Below are positions 52,368 through 61,660 of a DNA stretch of 64,000 nt, one piece after another (position 1 is the stretch's first letter; every line of letters begins with the position of its first letter). The notes below the pieces were generated by a model. The model was not told where the DNA came from and did not search any database. It worked only from the letters and a program-made list of their open reading frames with translations. The DNA lies in NCBI RefSeq assembly GCF_012933655.1, contig NZ_JABBJJ010000012.1, positions 19,892 through 83,891 of the forward strand, given 5' to 3'. The DNA comes from Pyxidicoccus fallax. Lineage in GTDB: Bacteria; Myxococcota; Myxococcia; Myxococcales; Myxococcaceae. Position numbers and translations under genes: made by a program.

Positions 52368-53002
52368 GGAATCTCCGCGACGGTGGCCTGGTCGACGGGC
52401 GCGTTGATGACCATGATTTCGGGAATGCCGCCCGAGGTGTAGCCGCCGAACTTGAAGCAGTCCGTGTCCTCGGGCGTCTGGCACTTCCACACGCCCGGGT
52501 CCTCGTCCACCGGCAGGCGCGCGCACGACTTCGAGGCCGCCAGGTCCAGCGTCATCATTCGCAGCGGGCCCTCGAAGTTCTTCGCGGGCAGCCCGAGCGC
52601 CTGACCGATGACGGCGGGGTCATGCTTCCCATCCACCATCGACTTCGTGACGGCCTCCTGGATGGTGGCCGTGGGGGCCGCGAACAGGAAGCAGCCGCTG
52701 TCGTTGCACCGGCCGAAGTTCTTCGCGCCCGTCTGCACGACGAACTTCTGGTACAGCGCCTCCGGCATCAGCCACGACACCTTGCGGTCCTTGAAGTTCT
52801 TCTCCACGTGCTGGTCGATGCCGTACGGGCTCGCGCGCGTGTCCGCCGCCTGGGAGATGGCCTTCTGCGTGTCGTCACAGGCCGCGGTGACGGACGGCTG
52901 CTCCTCGGGAGGCGGCGTCGGACGGACGGCCCCCGGCCTGCAGCCGACGGCGACGAACAGGGAACACAGCAGGGCACCACGGAGCATTGCTTGCATGTCC
53001 AT
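52364..53002 (-). CDS. Lipoprotein of unknown function, 212 residues
   Basis: Signal and lipobox: GALLCSLFVAVGC. The mature part has a Pro-rich spacer and a compact alpha/beta domain (ASPYGIDQHVEKNFKDRKVS; GRCNDSGCFLFAAPTATIQE; SGGIPEIMVINAPVDQATVA) with several cysteines that may pair. Not assigned to a family. It lies 101 nt downstream of the 739-residue coiled-coil protein gene and is coupled to the 78-residue gene. It could belong to the same secreted or cell-surface system. Confidence 0.8.
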   Translation of the reverse strand: MDMQAMLRGALLCSLFVAVGCRPGAVRPTPPPEEQPSVTAACDDTQKAISQAADTRASPYGIDQHVEKNFKDRKVSWLMPEALYQKFVVQTGAKNFGRCNDSGCFLFAAPTATIQEAVTKSMVDGKHDPAVIGQALGLPAKNFEGPLRMMTLDLAASKSCARLPVDEDPGVWKCQTPEDTDCFKFGGYTSGGIPEIMVINAPVDQATVAEIP

Positions 53003-53103
53003 TCCTCGAATCCAGGAAAGAGTGGAAATGCATAGCTACCACAGCGGGGTTGCGGTGCTCGCGGCAACGCAACCCCGCCATGGGTTTCGTGGGCCCGTCC
53101 GGG

Positions 53104-55323
53104 TTACTGCGCGGGCACCACGAGGATGACGCCGGGGAGCCGCCGTCCGTGGGTAGTGCCCTCCTGGTAGAAGTCGGACAGCGCGGTAAGCCCGCGGTAG
53201 TCCTCGTGCCGTCCGCCGGCATCCATCAAGGCCGTCGCCGCCTCCTCGGGAGACTTCGCCTCGGCGAGCGCCCAGATGAGCGGCTCCGCGGCGGAGTTGA
53301 AGGTCTGGTTGTTCCGCTGCTCCCAGCTCCCCACGTAGTCCTTGGCGACGTGGCTCAGCGTCCACGCATCCTGCGGCGTGAAGCGAAGCTCCAGGTTCTG
53401 GGGCCCCTGGATGGGCACCGGCCGGCTGGTCGGCACCGGGTTGAAGCTGCGCTGGAGTCCCTCGGCGACCTCCGGGGGCGCGCCCTGCACGACGTAGTGG
53501 GTGCGCGTGCCTTCCGGATCCACCGTCCCGTCGGCCTTGTACGCCCGGTTGAGCTGCAGCGTCCGGTCGCCGTTGCTCACGGTGAACTCCGAGCTCACCG
53601 CGCCGTCATCCTGGAAGGTCTGCTTGTGGTCGATGCCGTACTCGGTGCCCACCGCGATGCCGCCCGTCACGGAGCCGAGACGGCCCGAGCCCTCCAGCTT
53701 GCCGCCGTTCTTGAAGCTGGACTGGTAGATGTCGGCGCTGCCCACGGCCGCGTTGCCTCCGCCCGGCGGCAGCTGTCCGTGCTTCAGGAAGTAGTCGTAG
53801 ACCGCGTCCGCGCCCGGCTTGCGCAGGTCGAGCTCGAGGGACTTCTGCGTCTGCGTGGTGAAGGACTTCTCGACCTCAGCCTTGCCGGTGGCCTCGAAGA
53901 GCCCGTCCTCGTCCTCGACGTAGCCACTCAGCGAGAAGGCTCCCTTCAGGCCCTCCGTCGAGCCCGTGACGAGCCGCACCGTGTTCGCATCCACGCGCTC
54001 GACGGCCACCGAGCGACCGGTGATGTCCGCCCCGCCCGTCTCCAGGCGCCCGCCCGCGAAGACGCGGTTGATTGGAGGCTGCGCGGCCTCCTCGGGCGTC
54101 GCGTCCGGGTCCGGCTTCGCGTCCAGTCCCAGCTTCTTCTGGCCGGGGAGCGTTCCCACCACGCGTCCCGCCTCCGCCACGACACCGTGGCCTCGCAGGT
54201 CCTCCATCTTGACGACGAGCGTGGAGCCCACCGGCAGCGAGCGGACATCGAACGGGTCCGGAGCGAGCTGGGGGTTGTCCTGGTAGCGACGGGCGTCGCT
54301 GGCGGGCACCGTGAGCTCATAGGTGAGCTCGTTGGACTGCGAGTACTTGTAGCCCGCCTTGCCCACCACGAGCCCGTTGTCCACGGAGGCGCCCGTGAAG
54401 ACCTCCTCCTTGCGCTCCTGCTTCACCTCGAAGGTGACGGTGGTCAATCCGGAGCCGGGCTGGAGCCGCGGCGGGGAGGCCTTGACGCTGCGCTGGTACT
54501 CGCTGGTGACGTCGACGCCTCCGTTGAGCTTCGTTCCGCCCACCGTCTTCTTGGGCGTCTCGAGGCTCTTCTCGTAGAAGGCGCCCCGCTTGATTTCCGG
54601 CGTCCCGGGGCGCGGGAGCGCACCGTACGAGAGGTCCCTCGGAATCGCCTCACCGAAGGGCCGTGCGCTCCGGTCCGCCTGCTCGAAGCGACGCTCGCGG
54701 GCGAGCTCCAGCCGCTCGGTGGGCGTGGGCGGCTGGGGCGGCGCCGGAGGCCGGGTGAGGAAGTCGGGAGGCCGCGAGAAGAAGCCAGGGCCCGGTGGCG
54801 TGGCCGGAGGTGCCATCGGCGGATGCCACTTCTTCTCCGACGACGCGGGCGGCGGGTTTGCCCCCAGCTCCAGCTTCCGGTCCTTCATGCTCTCGTAGCG
54901 GTCCACGGGCTTCTGCGACCGGGCGCGGGTGGCCGCCGCCGCGCTGTTCGCCGCGGCCGTCGCGCTCGCCTTCGCGGCCTTCGCGGCGGCCGTCGCCTTC
55001 TCCACCGCCGCGGCCAGCTTGACGTCGCCCCTGCCGCGGTTCTCCAGCTTCTCCAGCGCGTCCGACAGCTTCGCCGCCGCGTTGTTCGCCTTCTGCGCCG
55101 CCTTTGCCGCGGCCTCGGCCAGCGACTTCGCCCGGGCCTCCAGCTCGCGGGCCTTCTGCACGTTTCGCTCCGCCGCCGCGGCGGCCGCTGCTTCCGCCGC
55201 CTTGCGCGCCGCTTCCGCCGCGGCACGGGCCGCCTGCTGCGCGTCCTCGACAGTCTGGTTCACCGAATCCGAGCCCCCGCTCAGACCCGTGGCCTGACTC
55301 CCCCTCACTTCCGTCGCATTCAC
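53104..55323 (-). CDS. Large Ala-rich coiled-coil protein of unknown function, 739 residues
   Basis: GTG 55323 is chosen: GAGGGGG lies 8 nt upstream. No signal peptide. Residues about 20-140 are a long Ala/Lys/Glu/Arg coiled coil (DAQQAARAAAEAARKAAEAA and following). Residues 150-220 are Pro-rich. Residues from about 255 are beta-rich with short repeated elements (FEVKQERKEEVFTGASVDNG; GKAEVEKSFTTQTQKSLELD). The C-terminus is a short mixed domain (LSDFYQEGTTHGRRLPGVIL). The arrangement of coiled coil, Pro linker and beta body without a Sec signal resembles secreted effectors or large fibrous proteins, but I recognise no family. An inverted repeat lies about 42 nt upstream. Confidence 0.82.
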   Translation of the reverse strand: MNATEVRGSQATGLSGGSDSVNQTVEDAQQAARAAAEAARKAAEAAAAAAAERNVQKARELEARAKSLAEAAAKAAQKANNAAAKLSDALEKLENRGRGDVKLAAAVEKATAAAKAAKASATAAANSAAAATRARSQKPVDRYESMKDRKLELGANPPPASSEKKWHPPMAPPATPPGPGFFSRPPDFLTRPPAPPQPPTPTERLELARERRFEQADRSARPFGEAIPRDLSYGALPRPGTPEIKRGAFYEKSLETPKKTVGGTKLNGGVDVTSEYQRSVKASPPRLQPGSGLTTVTFEVKQERKEEVFTGASVDNGLVVGKAGYKYSQSNELTYELTVPASDARRYQDNPQLAPDPFDVRSLPVGSTLVVKMEDLRGHGVVAEAGRVVGTLPGQKKLGLDAKPDPDATPEEAAQPPINRVFAGGRLETGGADITGRSVAVERVDANTVRLVTGSTEGLKGAFSLSGYVEDEDGLFEATGKAEVEKSFTTQTQKSLELDLRKPGADAVYDYFLKHGQLPPGGGNAAVGSADIYQSSFKNGGKLEGSGRLGSVTGGIAVGTEYGIDHKQTFQDDGAVSSEFTVSNGDRTLQLNRAYKADGTVDPEGTRTHYVVQGAPPEVAEGLQRSFNPVPTSRPVPIQGPQNLELRFTPQDAWTLSHVAKDYVGSWEQRNNQTFNSAAEPLIWALAEAKSPEEAATALMDAGGRHEDYRGLTALSDFYQEGTTHGRRLPGVILVVPAQ

Positions 55324-55364
55324 GTGTTTTCCCCCTCTGCGTACAGCCACGACAATAGGCACAC

Positions 55365-55384
55365 GGATGTCTTACGTGACATCC
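55365..55384. promoter_or_regulatory. Inverted repeat upstream of the 739-residue protein gene
   Basis: GGATGTC-TTACGT-GACATCC is a 7-6-7 perfect inverted repeat centred about 50 nt upstream of the GTG start. It could be an operator or the end of a hairpin. No regulator gene is next to it. Confidence 0.4.
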
Positions 55385-55477
55385 GCGCGCTCATTTCAGT
55401 TGTCGGAGGGAGGAGGCCCGATGTTGCGCGTCGCGGCATCCGACGTGTGAAACATGGAACTCAAACCAGAGCCGGGC

Positions 55478-55495
55478 GGGGCGTGAATCCGCCCC
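55478..55495 (-). terminator. Short hairpin after nadC
   Basis: GGGGCG-TGAATC-CGCCCC (plus-strand reading) forms a 6-bp GC stem 14 nt after the nadC stop. A weak terminator candidate without a T run. Confidence 0.35.
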
Positions 55496-55509
55496 ACCCC
55501 GCTCCGACG

Positions 55510-56382
55510 TCAGGCCTGCTTGGACTTGCGAGGCCTCTTCGCGGCGCCGGTGATTTCCAGCGACAGGTCCATGGCCCGCGCCGAGTGCGTCAGCGCGCCC
55601 ATGGACACGAAGTCCACGCCGAGCTTCGCCAGGCGGGGCAGCCGGTCCAGGGTGACGCCGCCGGAGACCTCGAGCGGGACGCGGCCGTTCGTCAGCTTCA
55701 CGGCCTCGCGAATCTGCGCGTCGTCCATGTTGTCGAGCATGATGACGTCCGCGCCGTGCTCAATCGCCTCGGCGAGCTGCTTGAGGTTGGTGACCTCGAT
55801 TTCAATCTTCACCAGCCGGGGGCCGTTGAGCTTCGCCAGGCGGAGCGCCTCGGAGATGGAGCCGCCCACGGCCGCGATGTGGTTGTCCTTGATGAGGATG
55901 CCGTCGAAGAGGCCGAAGCGGTGGTTGGAGGCCCCGCCCATGCGCACGGCGTCCTTGGCCAGCGAGCGCATGCCGGGCGGCGTCTTGCGGGTGTCCAGCA
56001 CCTTCAGCTTGGACCCCCGCACCGACGTCATGGCCTGCTGGGCCAGGGTGGCGATGCCGGCGGCGCGCTGGACGAGGTTGAGCGCGGTGCGCTCCGCCGC
56101 GAGCAGCGAGCGCATCCGCCCGTGGCAGCGCGCGGCGACCATCTTCGGTTTGATTTCCTCGCCGTCGCGCTTGAGCAGCTCCACTTCCACGTCCGGATCC
56201 ACCATGTGGAAGGTCCGGACGAAGGCGTCGAGCCCCGCGACCACCAACTGCTCCTTGGCGACCAGCTCCGCGCTGCCCTCCGCGTCGGGAGGGATGAGGG
56301 CCTGGGAGGTGACGTCACCCGCCGCCCCCAGGTCTTCGTCGAGTGCGAGTGCGATGAGCCGATCGAGGTAGTCCTGCTGCAC
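55510..56382 (-). CDS. nadC: Nicotinate-nucleotide pyrophosphorylase
   Basis: 290 residues; GTG start preceded by GGAGG. Quinolinate phosphoribosyltransferase motifs: EDLGAAGDVTSQALIP, ERTALNLVQRAAGIATLAQQ, DTRKTPPGMRSLAKDAVRMG, HRFGLFDGILIKDNHIAAVG and the end KLGVDFVSMGALTHSA. It makes nicotinate mononucleotide from quinolinate in NAD synthesis. nadA and nadB are not in the window. It starts 11 nt after valS, so the two are cotranscribed. Confidence 0.96.
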   Translation of the reverse strand: MQQDYLDRLIALALDEDLGAAGDVTSQALIPPDAEGSAELVAKEQLVVAGLDAFVRTFHMVDPDVEVELLKRDGEEIKPKMVAARCHGRMRSLLAAERTALNLVQRAAGIATLAQQAMTSVRGSKLKVLDTRKTPPGMRSLAKDAVRMGGASNHRFGLFDGILIKDNHIAAVGGSISEALRLAKLNGPRLVKIEIEVTNLKQLAEAIEHGADVIMLDNMDDAQIREAVKLTNGRVPLEVSGGVTLDRLPRLAKLGVDFVSMGALTHSARAMDLSLEITGAAKRPRKSKQA

Positions 56383-56393
56383 GTCGCCTCCAG

Positions 56394-59300
56394 TTACCGC
56401 CGGGCCTTCGCCCGTGCAGCGGGCTTCGCCCGGGTGGCCTTCTTCGCCGCCGCCTTCTTCGCGGGGGCCTTCTTCGCCGCCGTCTTCCGGCCCGCCGCCT
56501 TCTTCGCGGGAGCCTTCTTCACGGCCGCCTTCTTCGCCGGAGCCTTCTTCGCGACGGCCTTCTTCGCCGCGCCCTTGCCGGCCGCCTTCTTCGCGGGAGC
56601 CTTCTTCGCCGCCGCCTTCTTCGCGGGGGCCTTCTTCGCCGCCGCCTTCTTCGCGGGGGCCTTGCCCGCGGCCTTCTTCGCCGGAGCCTTCTTCGCCGCG
56701 GCCGGCGCCTTCCGGGCCACCGCCGACGTCCCCGCCGCCTTCTTCGCCGGCGCGGCCGCCTTCTTCACCGCGGGGGCCTCGGCCTCCTCGGTGGTCGGGG
56801 CGGGCGCCAGCTTGTCGCCGTGCACCTTGCCGGGAGCGGTCGCCTTCTTCTTCGAGGCGGAGCGCACGGGCTCGCCCTGCGTCACCTCGCGCGTGGGCAA
56901 CATGTCCCCGTGGGCCTTCACCGGGCCGGACTCACCCTCCTCCGCCTCGGCGCCCTCGGCCGGCGTCTCGCGGGTGTCGCCACCCTCCTTGGCCCGGTTG
57001 AACTCGCGCATCGCGTCGTCCACCAGCCCCATGGTCATGTACGCCACGCCGAGGTCATGGTGGTCGGATGGCGACAGGCCCTCCTTCGTGCCCTCGCGCA
57101 GCTTCGCGAGCGCGTCCTGCACCTGCGTGTCCCCGGCCTCGGACGCGGTGCCGGTCTCGCCCAGTTCACCCTTCAGCTCCTGGCCCAGGTCCACGCCGCC
57201 CTTCTCTTCCTGATTCGGGGCGACCTTCACCTGGGCCGGGGCGGAGGGGGAGGCACCCTCTTCCGCGGTGGGGGTGCTGCTCTCGGGAGTGGTGCTCTCG
57301 GACGGCGGCGTCTCTGGCATGGCGGGCTCCGGGGCAATCCGCTGCAGGTGGTCCTGAAGCTTGGCCTTGCGCTCCTTCAGCTCCTCGACGCGGGCGCGGT
57401 CCTTCTCCACCACGTCCGGGGGCGCCTTGGCCACGAAGTTGGGGTTCTCCAGCTTGCGCAGCACGCCGGCCATCTCCTGCTCGGCGCGGGCAATCTCCTT
57501 CTTCAACCGCTCGCGCTCCGCGTCCAGGTCGACGAGGCCCGCCAGCGGGACGTAGATCTCCAGGTTGGAGCCCACGAAGGCGGCGGCCTGCGGCGGCTTG
57601 GCGCCCGGCGCTCCCACCGTCACCTCGGACAGGCCGGCCAGCGGCATGAGGTAGCCGCGCCAGCGCTCCAGCAGCTCACGCGTGCGCACGTCCGCGCTCT
57701 GCACCACCGCCTTCACCTTGGTGGCGGGCGACAGGTTGCTCTCGCCGCGGATGGTGCGCAGGCCCTCGATGGCGGCGATGACCGGCGCCATCTCGCCTTC
57801 CGCCGCCTCGTCCACGTGCGCCGCGTCCGGCTCCGGGTACGGGGCAATCATGATGCTGTCCGTCGGCCGGGCCATCGGCAGCTTCTGCCAGATCTCCTCG
57901 GTGATGAACGGCATGAACGGGTGCAGCAGCCGCAGGATGCGGTCCAGGCAGTACACGAGCACCCGGCGCGTGGAGTCCTTCGCCGCCGCGTCCTCGCCGT
58001 ACAGCGAGCCCTTCGCCAGCTCGATGTACCAGTCGCAGAACTCCGCCCAGAGGAACTGGTAGAGCGTGGAGGCGGCCTCGCCGAAGCTGTACGACTCCAG
58101 CAGCGCGCGCGCCTCCGTGGTGGCGCGCTGGAGGCGGGAGAGAATCCAGCGGTCCGCCAGCGTCAGCGTGCTCCGGTCCAGCGGGCCGGCCTCCATCCGG
58201 AAGTCGCCCATGTTCATCAGGGCGAAGCGGCTGGCGTTCCACAGCTTGTTGCCGAAGGCCTTGTAGCCCTCGAGCCGGTCCATCGACAGCTTGATGTCGC
58301 GGCCCTGCTGGGTGAGCGAGGCGAGCGTGAAGCGCAGCGCGTCCGCGCCGAACGGCGGCATGCCCTGCGGGAACCGGTTCTTCAGCGTCGGCTGGAGCTT
58401 GTCGGCCGGGGCGCCGAGGACGATGTCCAGGGGGTCGATGACGTTCCCCTTCGTCTTGGACATCTTCTGGCCCTTCTCGTCGCGCACCATCGCGTGCAGG
58501 TACACGGTGCGGAAGGGCACATCCCCCATGAAGTGGATGCCCATCATCATCATCCGGGCGACCCAGAAGAAGATGATGTCGTGGCCCGTCTCCATGACGG
58601 ACGTCGGGTAGAAGGTCTTCAGCTCCGGCGTCTCACGCGGCCAGCCCAGCGTGGAGAACGGCCACAGGCCGGACGAGAACCAGGTGTCCAGCACGTCCGG
58701 GTCCTGGATGAAGGACGCGCCGCCGCACTTCGGGCAGGACTTCGGCTGCTCGCGCGCGACGATGGGCTCCGCGCGCGCGAAGTCCACCCCGCCCACCTTC
58801 ACCGTGGGGGCGTCCAGCGGCAGGTCCGTGTCGTCGCCCTGCCGCGGGCTGCACGAGGTGCAGTAGTACGCGGGAATCTGGTGGCCCCACCACAGCTGGC
58901 GGCTGACGCACCAGTCGTGGATGTTGCGCATCCAGTGGAAGAACGTGTTCGTCCAGGACTCGGGGACGAACTTCGTGCGGCCCTGCTCCACCGCCTCGAT
59001 GGCCGGCTTCGCCAGCGGCTCAATCTTGATGAACCACTGCGGAGACAGGCGCGGCTCCACCACCGTGGCGCAGCGCTGGCAGGTGCCCACGTTCAGCATG
59101 TGGGGCTCTTCCTTCTCCAGCAGCCCCTGCTCCGTGAGGTCCGCCAGCACCTGCTTGCGCGCCTCGAAGCGGTCCAGGCCGGCGTACTTGCCGGTCTCCT
59201 TCGTCATCCGGGCCGCTTCGTCCAGGATGGTGAGCATGGGCAGCTTGTGCCGCAGGCCCGTCTGGTAGTCGTTGAAGTCGTGCGCCGGCGTCACCTTCAC

Positions 59301-60131
59301 CACGCCGGTGCCAAACTTCGGGTCCACCAGCTCCGCGTCCGCGATGATGGGAATCTCGCGGTCGGTCAGCGGCAGCTTCACGCTCTTGCCGGCCAGCCCC
59401 AGGTAGCGCTCGTCCTCCGGGTGGATGGCCACCGCGGTGTCGCCCAGCATCGTCTCCGGGCGCGTGGTGGCCACGGTGAGCGTGCGGTCGCTGTCCTTGA
59501 CGGGGTAGCGGATGTGCCAGATGGAGCCCTTCTTCGACTCCTCGTGCTCCACCTCCAGGTCGCTGAGGGCGGTGCGGCACGAGGGGCACCAGTTGATGAG
59601 CTTCTGGGCCCGGTACATCAGGCCCTCTTCGTACAGACGCACGAAGACCTCGCGCACGGCGGCGGAGGACTGCTCGTCCATGGTGAAGCGCTCGCGGCTC
59701 CAGTCCAGCGAGGCGCCCAGGAAGCGGTGCTGCTCGCCGATGCGGGCGCCGTACTTGCCCTTCCACTCCCAGACGCGCTCCAGGAAGGCGGCGCGGCCGA
59801 GGTCGTGCCGGCTCTTGCCCTCGGTCTTCTTCAGCTCCTTCTCCACCACCATCTGCGTGGCGATGCCGGCGTGGTCCGTGCCGGGGAGCCACAGGGTGTT
59901 GAAGCCGCTCATCCGCTTCCAGCGCGCGAGGATGTCCTGGATGGTGGCGGTGAGCGCGTGGCCGATGTGGAGGCTGCCCGTCACGTTGGGCGGCGGCAGC
60001 ACGATGGAGAAGGCGGGCTTGTCGGAGGTCGCCTCGGCGCGGAAGTAGTTCCGCTCCATCCAGCAGGCGTACCAGCGGGCCTCGACCTCGGTGGGCTCGT
60101 AGGCCTTGGACAGTTCAGTGGTGTCGGTCAT
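56394..60131 (-). CDS. valS: Valyl-tRNA synthetase with C-terminal TPR-like segment and histone-H1-like Lys/Ala tail
   Basis: 1245 residues against about 880-950 in most bacteria. The synthetase part is complete: HIGHAL at 55-60, the editing domain ([20 protein letters not shown]), KMSKT at 556-560, the anticodon-binding region and the C-terminal coiled-coil arm (about 865-930, [20 protein letters not shown]). An acidic linker follows ([19 protein letters not shown]). Next is a TPR-like segment near 1015-1050 ([20 protein letters not shown]). From about 1118 to the end is a strongly basic tail of AKKAPAKKA units, as in bacterial histone-H1-like or nucleoid proteins. All parts are in one frame with no stop or frameshift. 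nadC follows after 11 nt. Confidence 0.95.
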   Translation of the reverse strand: MTDTTELSKAYEPTEVEARWYACWMERNYFRAEATSDKPAFSIVLPPPNVTGSLHIGHALTATIQDILARWKRMSGFNTLWLPGTDHAGIATQMVVEKELKKTEGKSRHDLGRAAFLERVWEWKGKYGARIGEQHRFLGASLDWSRERFTMDEQSSAAVREVFVRLYEEGLMYRAQKLINWCPSCRTALSDLEVEHEESKKGSIWHIRYPVKDSDRTLTVATTRPETMLGDTAVAIHPEDERYLGLAGKSVKLPLTDREIPIIADAELVDPKFGTGVVKVTPAHDFNDYQTGLRHKLPMLTILDEAARMTKETGKYAGLDRFEARKQVLADLTEQGLLEKEEPHMLNVGTCQRCATVVEPRLSPQWFIKIEPLAKPAIEAVEQGRTKFVPESWTNTFFHWMRNIHDWCVSRQLWWGHQIPAYYCTSCSPRQGDDTDLPLDAPTVKVGGVDFARAEPIVAREQPKSCPKCGGASFIQDPDVLDTWFSSGLWPFSTLGWPRETPELKTFYPTSVMETGHDIIFFWVARMMMMGIHFMGDVPFRTVYLHAMVRDEKGQKMSKTKGNVIDPLDIVLGAPADKLQPTLKNRFPQGMPPFGADALRFTLASLTQQGRDIKLSMDRLEGYKAFGNKLWNASRFALMNMGDFRMEAGPLDRSTLTLADRWILSRLQRATTEARALLESYSFGEAASTLYQFLWAEFCDWYIELAKGSLYGEDAAAKDSTRRVLVYCLDRILRLLHPFMPFITEEIWQKLPMARPTDSIMIAPYPEPDAAHVDEAAEGEMAPVIAAIEGLRTIRGESNLSPATKVKAVVQSADVRTRELLERWRGYLMPLAGLSEVTVGAPGAKPPQAAAFVGSNLEIYVPLAGLVDLDAERERLKKEIARAEQEMAGVLRKLENPNFVAKAPPDVVEKDRARVEELKERKAKLQDHLQRIAPEPAMPETPPSESTTPESSTPTAEEGASPSAPAQVKVAPNQEEKGGVDLGQELKGELGETGTASEAGDTQVQDALAKLREGTKEGLSPSDHHDLGVAYMTMGLVDDAMREFNRAKEGGDTRETPAEGAEAEEGESGPVKAHGDMLPTREVTQGEPVRSASKKKATAPGKVHGDKLAPAPTTEEAEAPAVKKAAAPAKKAAGTSAVARKAPAAAKKAPAKKAAGKAPAKKAAAKKAPAKKAAAKKAPAKKAAGKGAAKKAVAKKAPAKKAAVKKAPAKKAAGRKTAAKKAPAKKAAAKKATRAKPAARAKARR
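56409..56777 (-). repeat. Tandem AKKAPAKKA coding repeats in the valS tail
   Basis: Imperfect short direct repeats (units of 15-27 bp coding Ala-Lys-Lys-Ala-Pro-Ala-Lys-Lys-Ala) run through the last 120 codons of valS. They are likely prone to length change. Confidence 0.8.
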
Positions 60132-60203
60132 TGCGGACGGCCAGCCCCGGGGGAACCGGGGCCGGCGGGAAGGTCTTGGAGAGAGGTTAAGGCGAGGAAC
60201 GCG

Positions 60204-61541
60204 TCAGTGCTGCGTCTCCCGGTCCTTGATGAGCCGCTCGAGCTCCTCACGGATGATGGTCTCCGCCAGCTGCGGTACCACCTCCCAGGCAATCTTCTCG
60301 ATGACCTCGCGGGAGGCCTTCGAGAGCGCCTCGCGCAGCAGCGCCTCGCCACCATCCGCGGCGGTCGGACGGGCCGTGGCCGGAGCGGCGGTCGGCGCCA
60401 CCGCGGTCGGAGCGGCCGTCGGGGGGCCGCCCATGTCCAGGGAGATCTCCTCGGCACCGCTGGGCTCGGGCAGCGAGTCCTCGATGCTGATGGAAGGCTG
60501 GGCTGCCTGCGGCGCCGCCGTGGGAGCGCCCAGTCCGAACGGGTCCCTCGCGCGGGCCGCCGGCTGGGTCGCGCCACCCGGCGCGGGAGGCAGCGGCGCG
60601 GCGCCGCCCGGAGGACGCGGGAAGCCCGGCTGGCTGCCCTGGGGAATCCCCGGACGGGCCATGCCCGGCGCCGGCCCACCCGGAGGCGCGGGCACGCCCG
60701 GACGCGGCGGCATGCCCGGTGCGGACGCACCCGGCGGAGGCGGCACGCCCGGACGCGCGGCGGCGCCCGGAGGCGGCATGCCAGGGCCCGGAGGACGCGG
60801 CGCGCCCGGAGCACCCGGAGGCGGCATTCCAGGCCCCGGCGGACGGGCCATGCCCGGCCCCGGCGGCATCCCGGGGCCCGGAGGACGCGGCGCGCCCGGC
60901 GCGCCCGGAGGCGGCATTCCCGGCCCGGGAGGACGGGCCATGCCCGGCCCCGGCGGCATGCCCGGTCCCGGAGGACGCGGCGCGCCCGGAGCACCCGGCG
61001 GCATGCCCGGGCCCGGAGGACGCGGCACGGCCGGCTGGGTGCCCTGCGGAATGCCCGGACGGGCGGCCGTGGGCGCGCCCGGCTGCGGGCCCGGAGGCAC
61101 CGGCGCGGGAGTGGCCGGCTGGGCGGTGGGCGGGCGCACCTGCGTGGCCGCGGAGGCCGGCATGGTGTTGGACTTCTGCCCCACCAGCGCCTTCACCTTG
61201 TCGAGCAGCACCTGGCTCTCGAAGGGCTTGGCGATGTGGTCATCGGCGCGGGCGGCGCGGGCGCGGTTCTCGTCGAACGCCTCGAAGGTCCCCGCCAGCA
61301 GCACCACGGGGATGCCCTGGGTGGCCGGGTCGCTCTTCAGGGCCTCGCAGACCTCGTAGCCGCTCTTGCCCGGCATCATCACATCGGCGAGGACGACGTC
61401 CGGGCGCAGCTCGCGGGTACGGGAGATGGCGTCCAGCCCGTTGTCCACCGCGGTCACCTGAAAGTCCTCGGTCGCGAAGATCATCCCAATCACCTTGCGG
61501 ATGGTGAGCGAGTCATCGGCGACCAGCAGATTCTTGGGCAT
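60204..61541 (-). CDS. Response regulator with long Pro/Gly-rich repeat linker and C-terminal helical domain
   Basis: 445 residues from ATG 61541. An intact receiver is at 1-118 (Asp53 in LADVMMPGKSG; Lys105 in IAKPFE). Residues about 120-350 are Pro/Gly/Ala/Met-rich, with repeated PGPGM-P-P and GAPRPPGP units. The last 40 residues form a conserved amphipathic helix pair (EALLREALSKASREVIEKIA; LAETIIREELERLIKD), which I recall as a common end of myxobacterial receiver and kinase-associated proteins. No DNA-binding domain. It is probably a protein-interaction output. It is 72 nt upstream of valS and downstream of the double-CheW gene. Confidence 0.88.
   Translation of the reverse strand: MPKNLLVADDSLTIRKVIGMIFATEDFQVTAVDNGLDAISRTRELRPDVVLADVMMPGKSGYEVCEALKSDPATQGIPVVLLAGTFEAFDENRARAARADDHIAKPFESQVLLDKVKALVGQKSNTMPASAATQVRPPTAQPATPAPVPPGPQPGAPTAARPGIPQGTQPAVPRPPGPGMPPGAPGAPRPPGPGMPPGPGMARPPGPGMPPPGAPGAPRPPGPGMPPGPGMARPPGPGMPPPGAPGAPRPPGPGMPPPGAAARPGVPPPPGASAPGMPPRPGVPAPPGGPAPGMARPGIPQGSQPGFPRPPGGAAPLPPAPGGATQPAARARDPFGLGAPTAAPQAAQPSISIEDSLPEPSGAEEISLDMGGPPTAAPTAVAPTAAPATARPTAADGGEALLREALSKASREVIEKIAWEVVPQLAETIIREELERLIKDRETQH
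60790..61030 (-). repeat. 90-bp tandem repeat in the linker of the response regulator gene
   Basis: Two full copies with 90-bp period start at 60790 and 60880, and a partial third at 60970. The copies are nearly identical (they differ at a few positions such as ccaggcccc/cccggcccg) and code for 30 residues each, so length variation leaves the frame intact. Confidence 0.75.
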
Positions 61542-61660
61542 CGGTTCGGGCCTCGGGGGGCGTCCCACCCCCCTGAATTCGTTGGAGATTCCTGCCGCGA
61601 AAAACCCAGGTCGCGGCCCTGTATCAAGCGGGGCAGCTTACGTTTCGCGCTCCAGCACGA

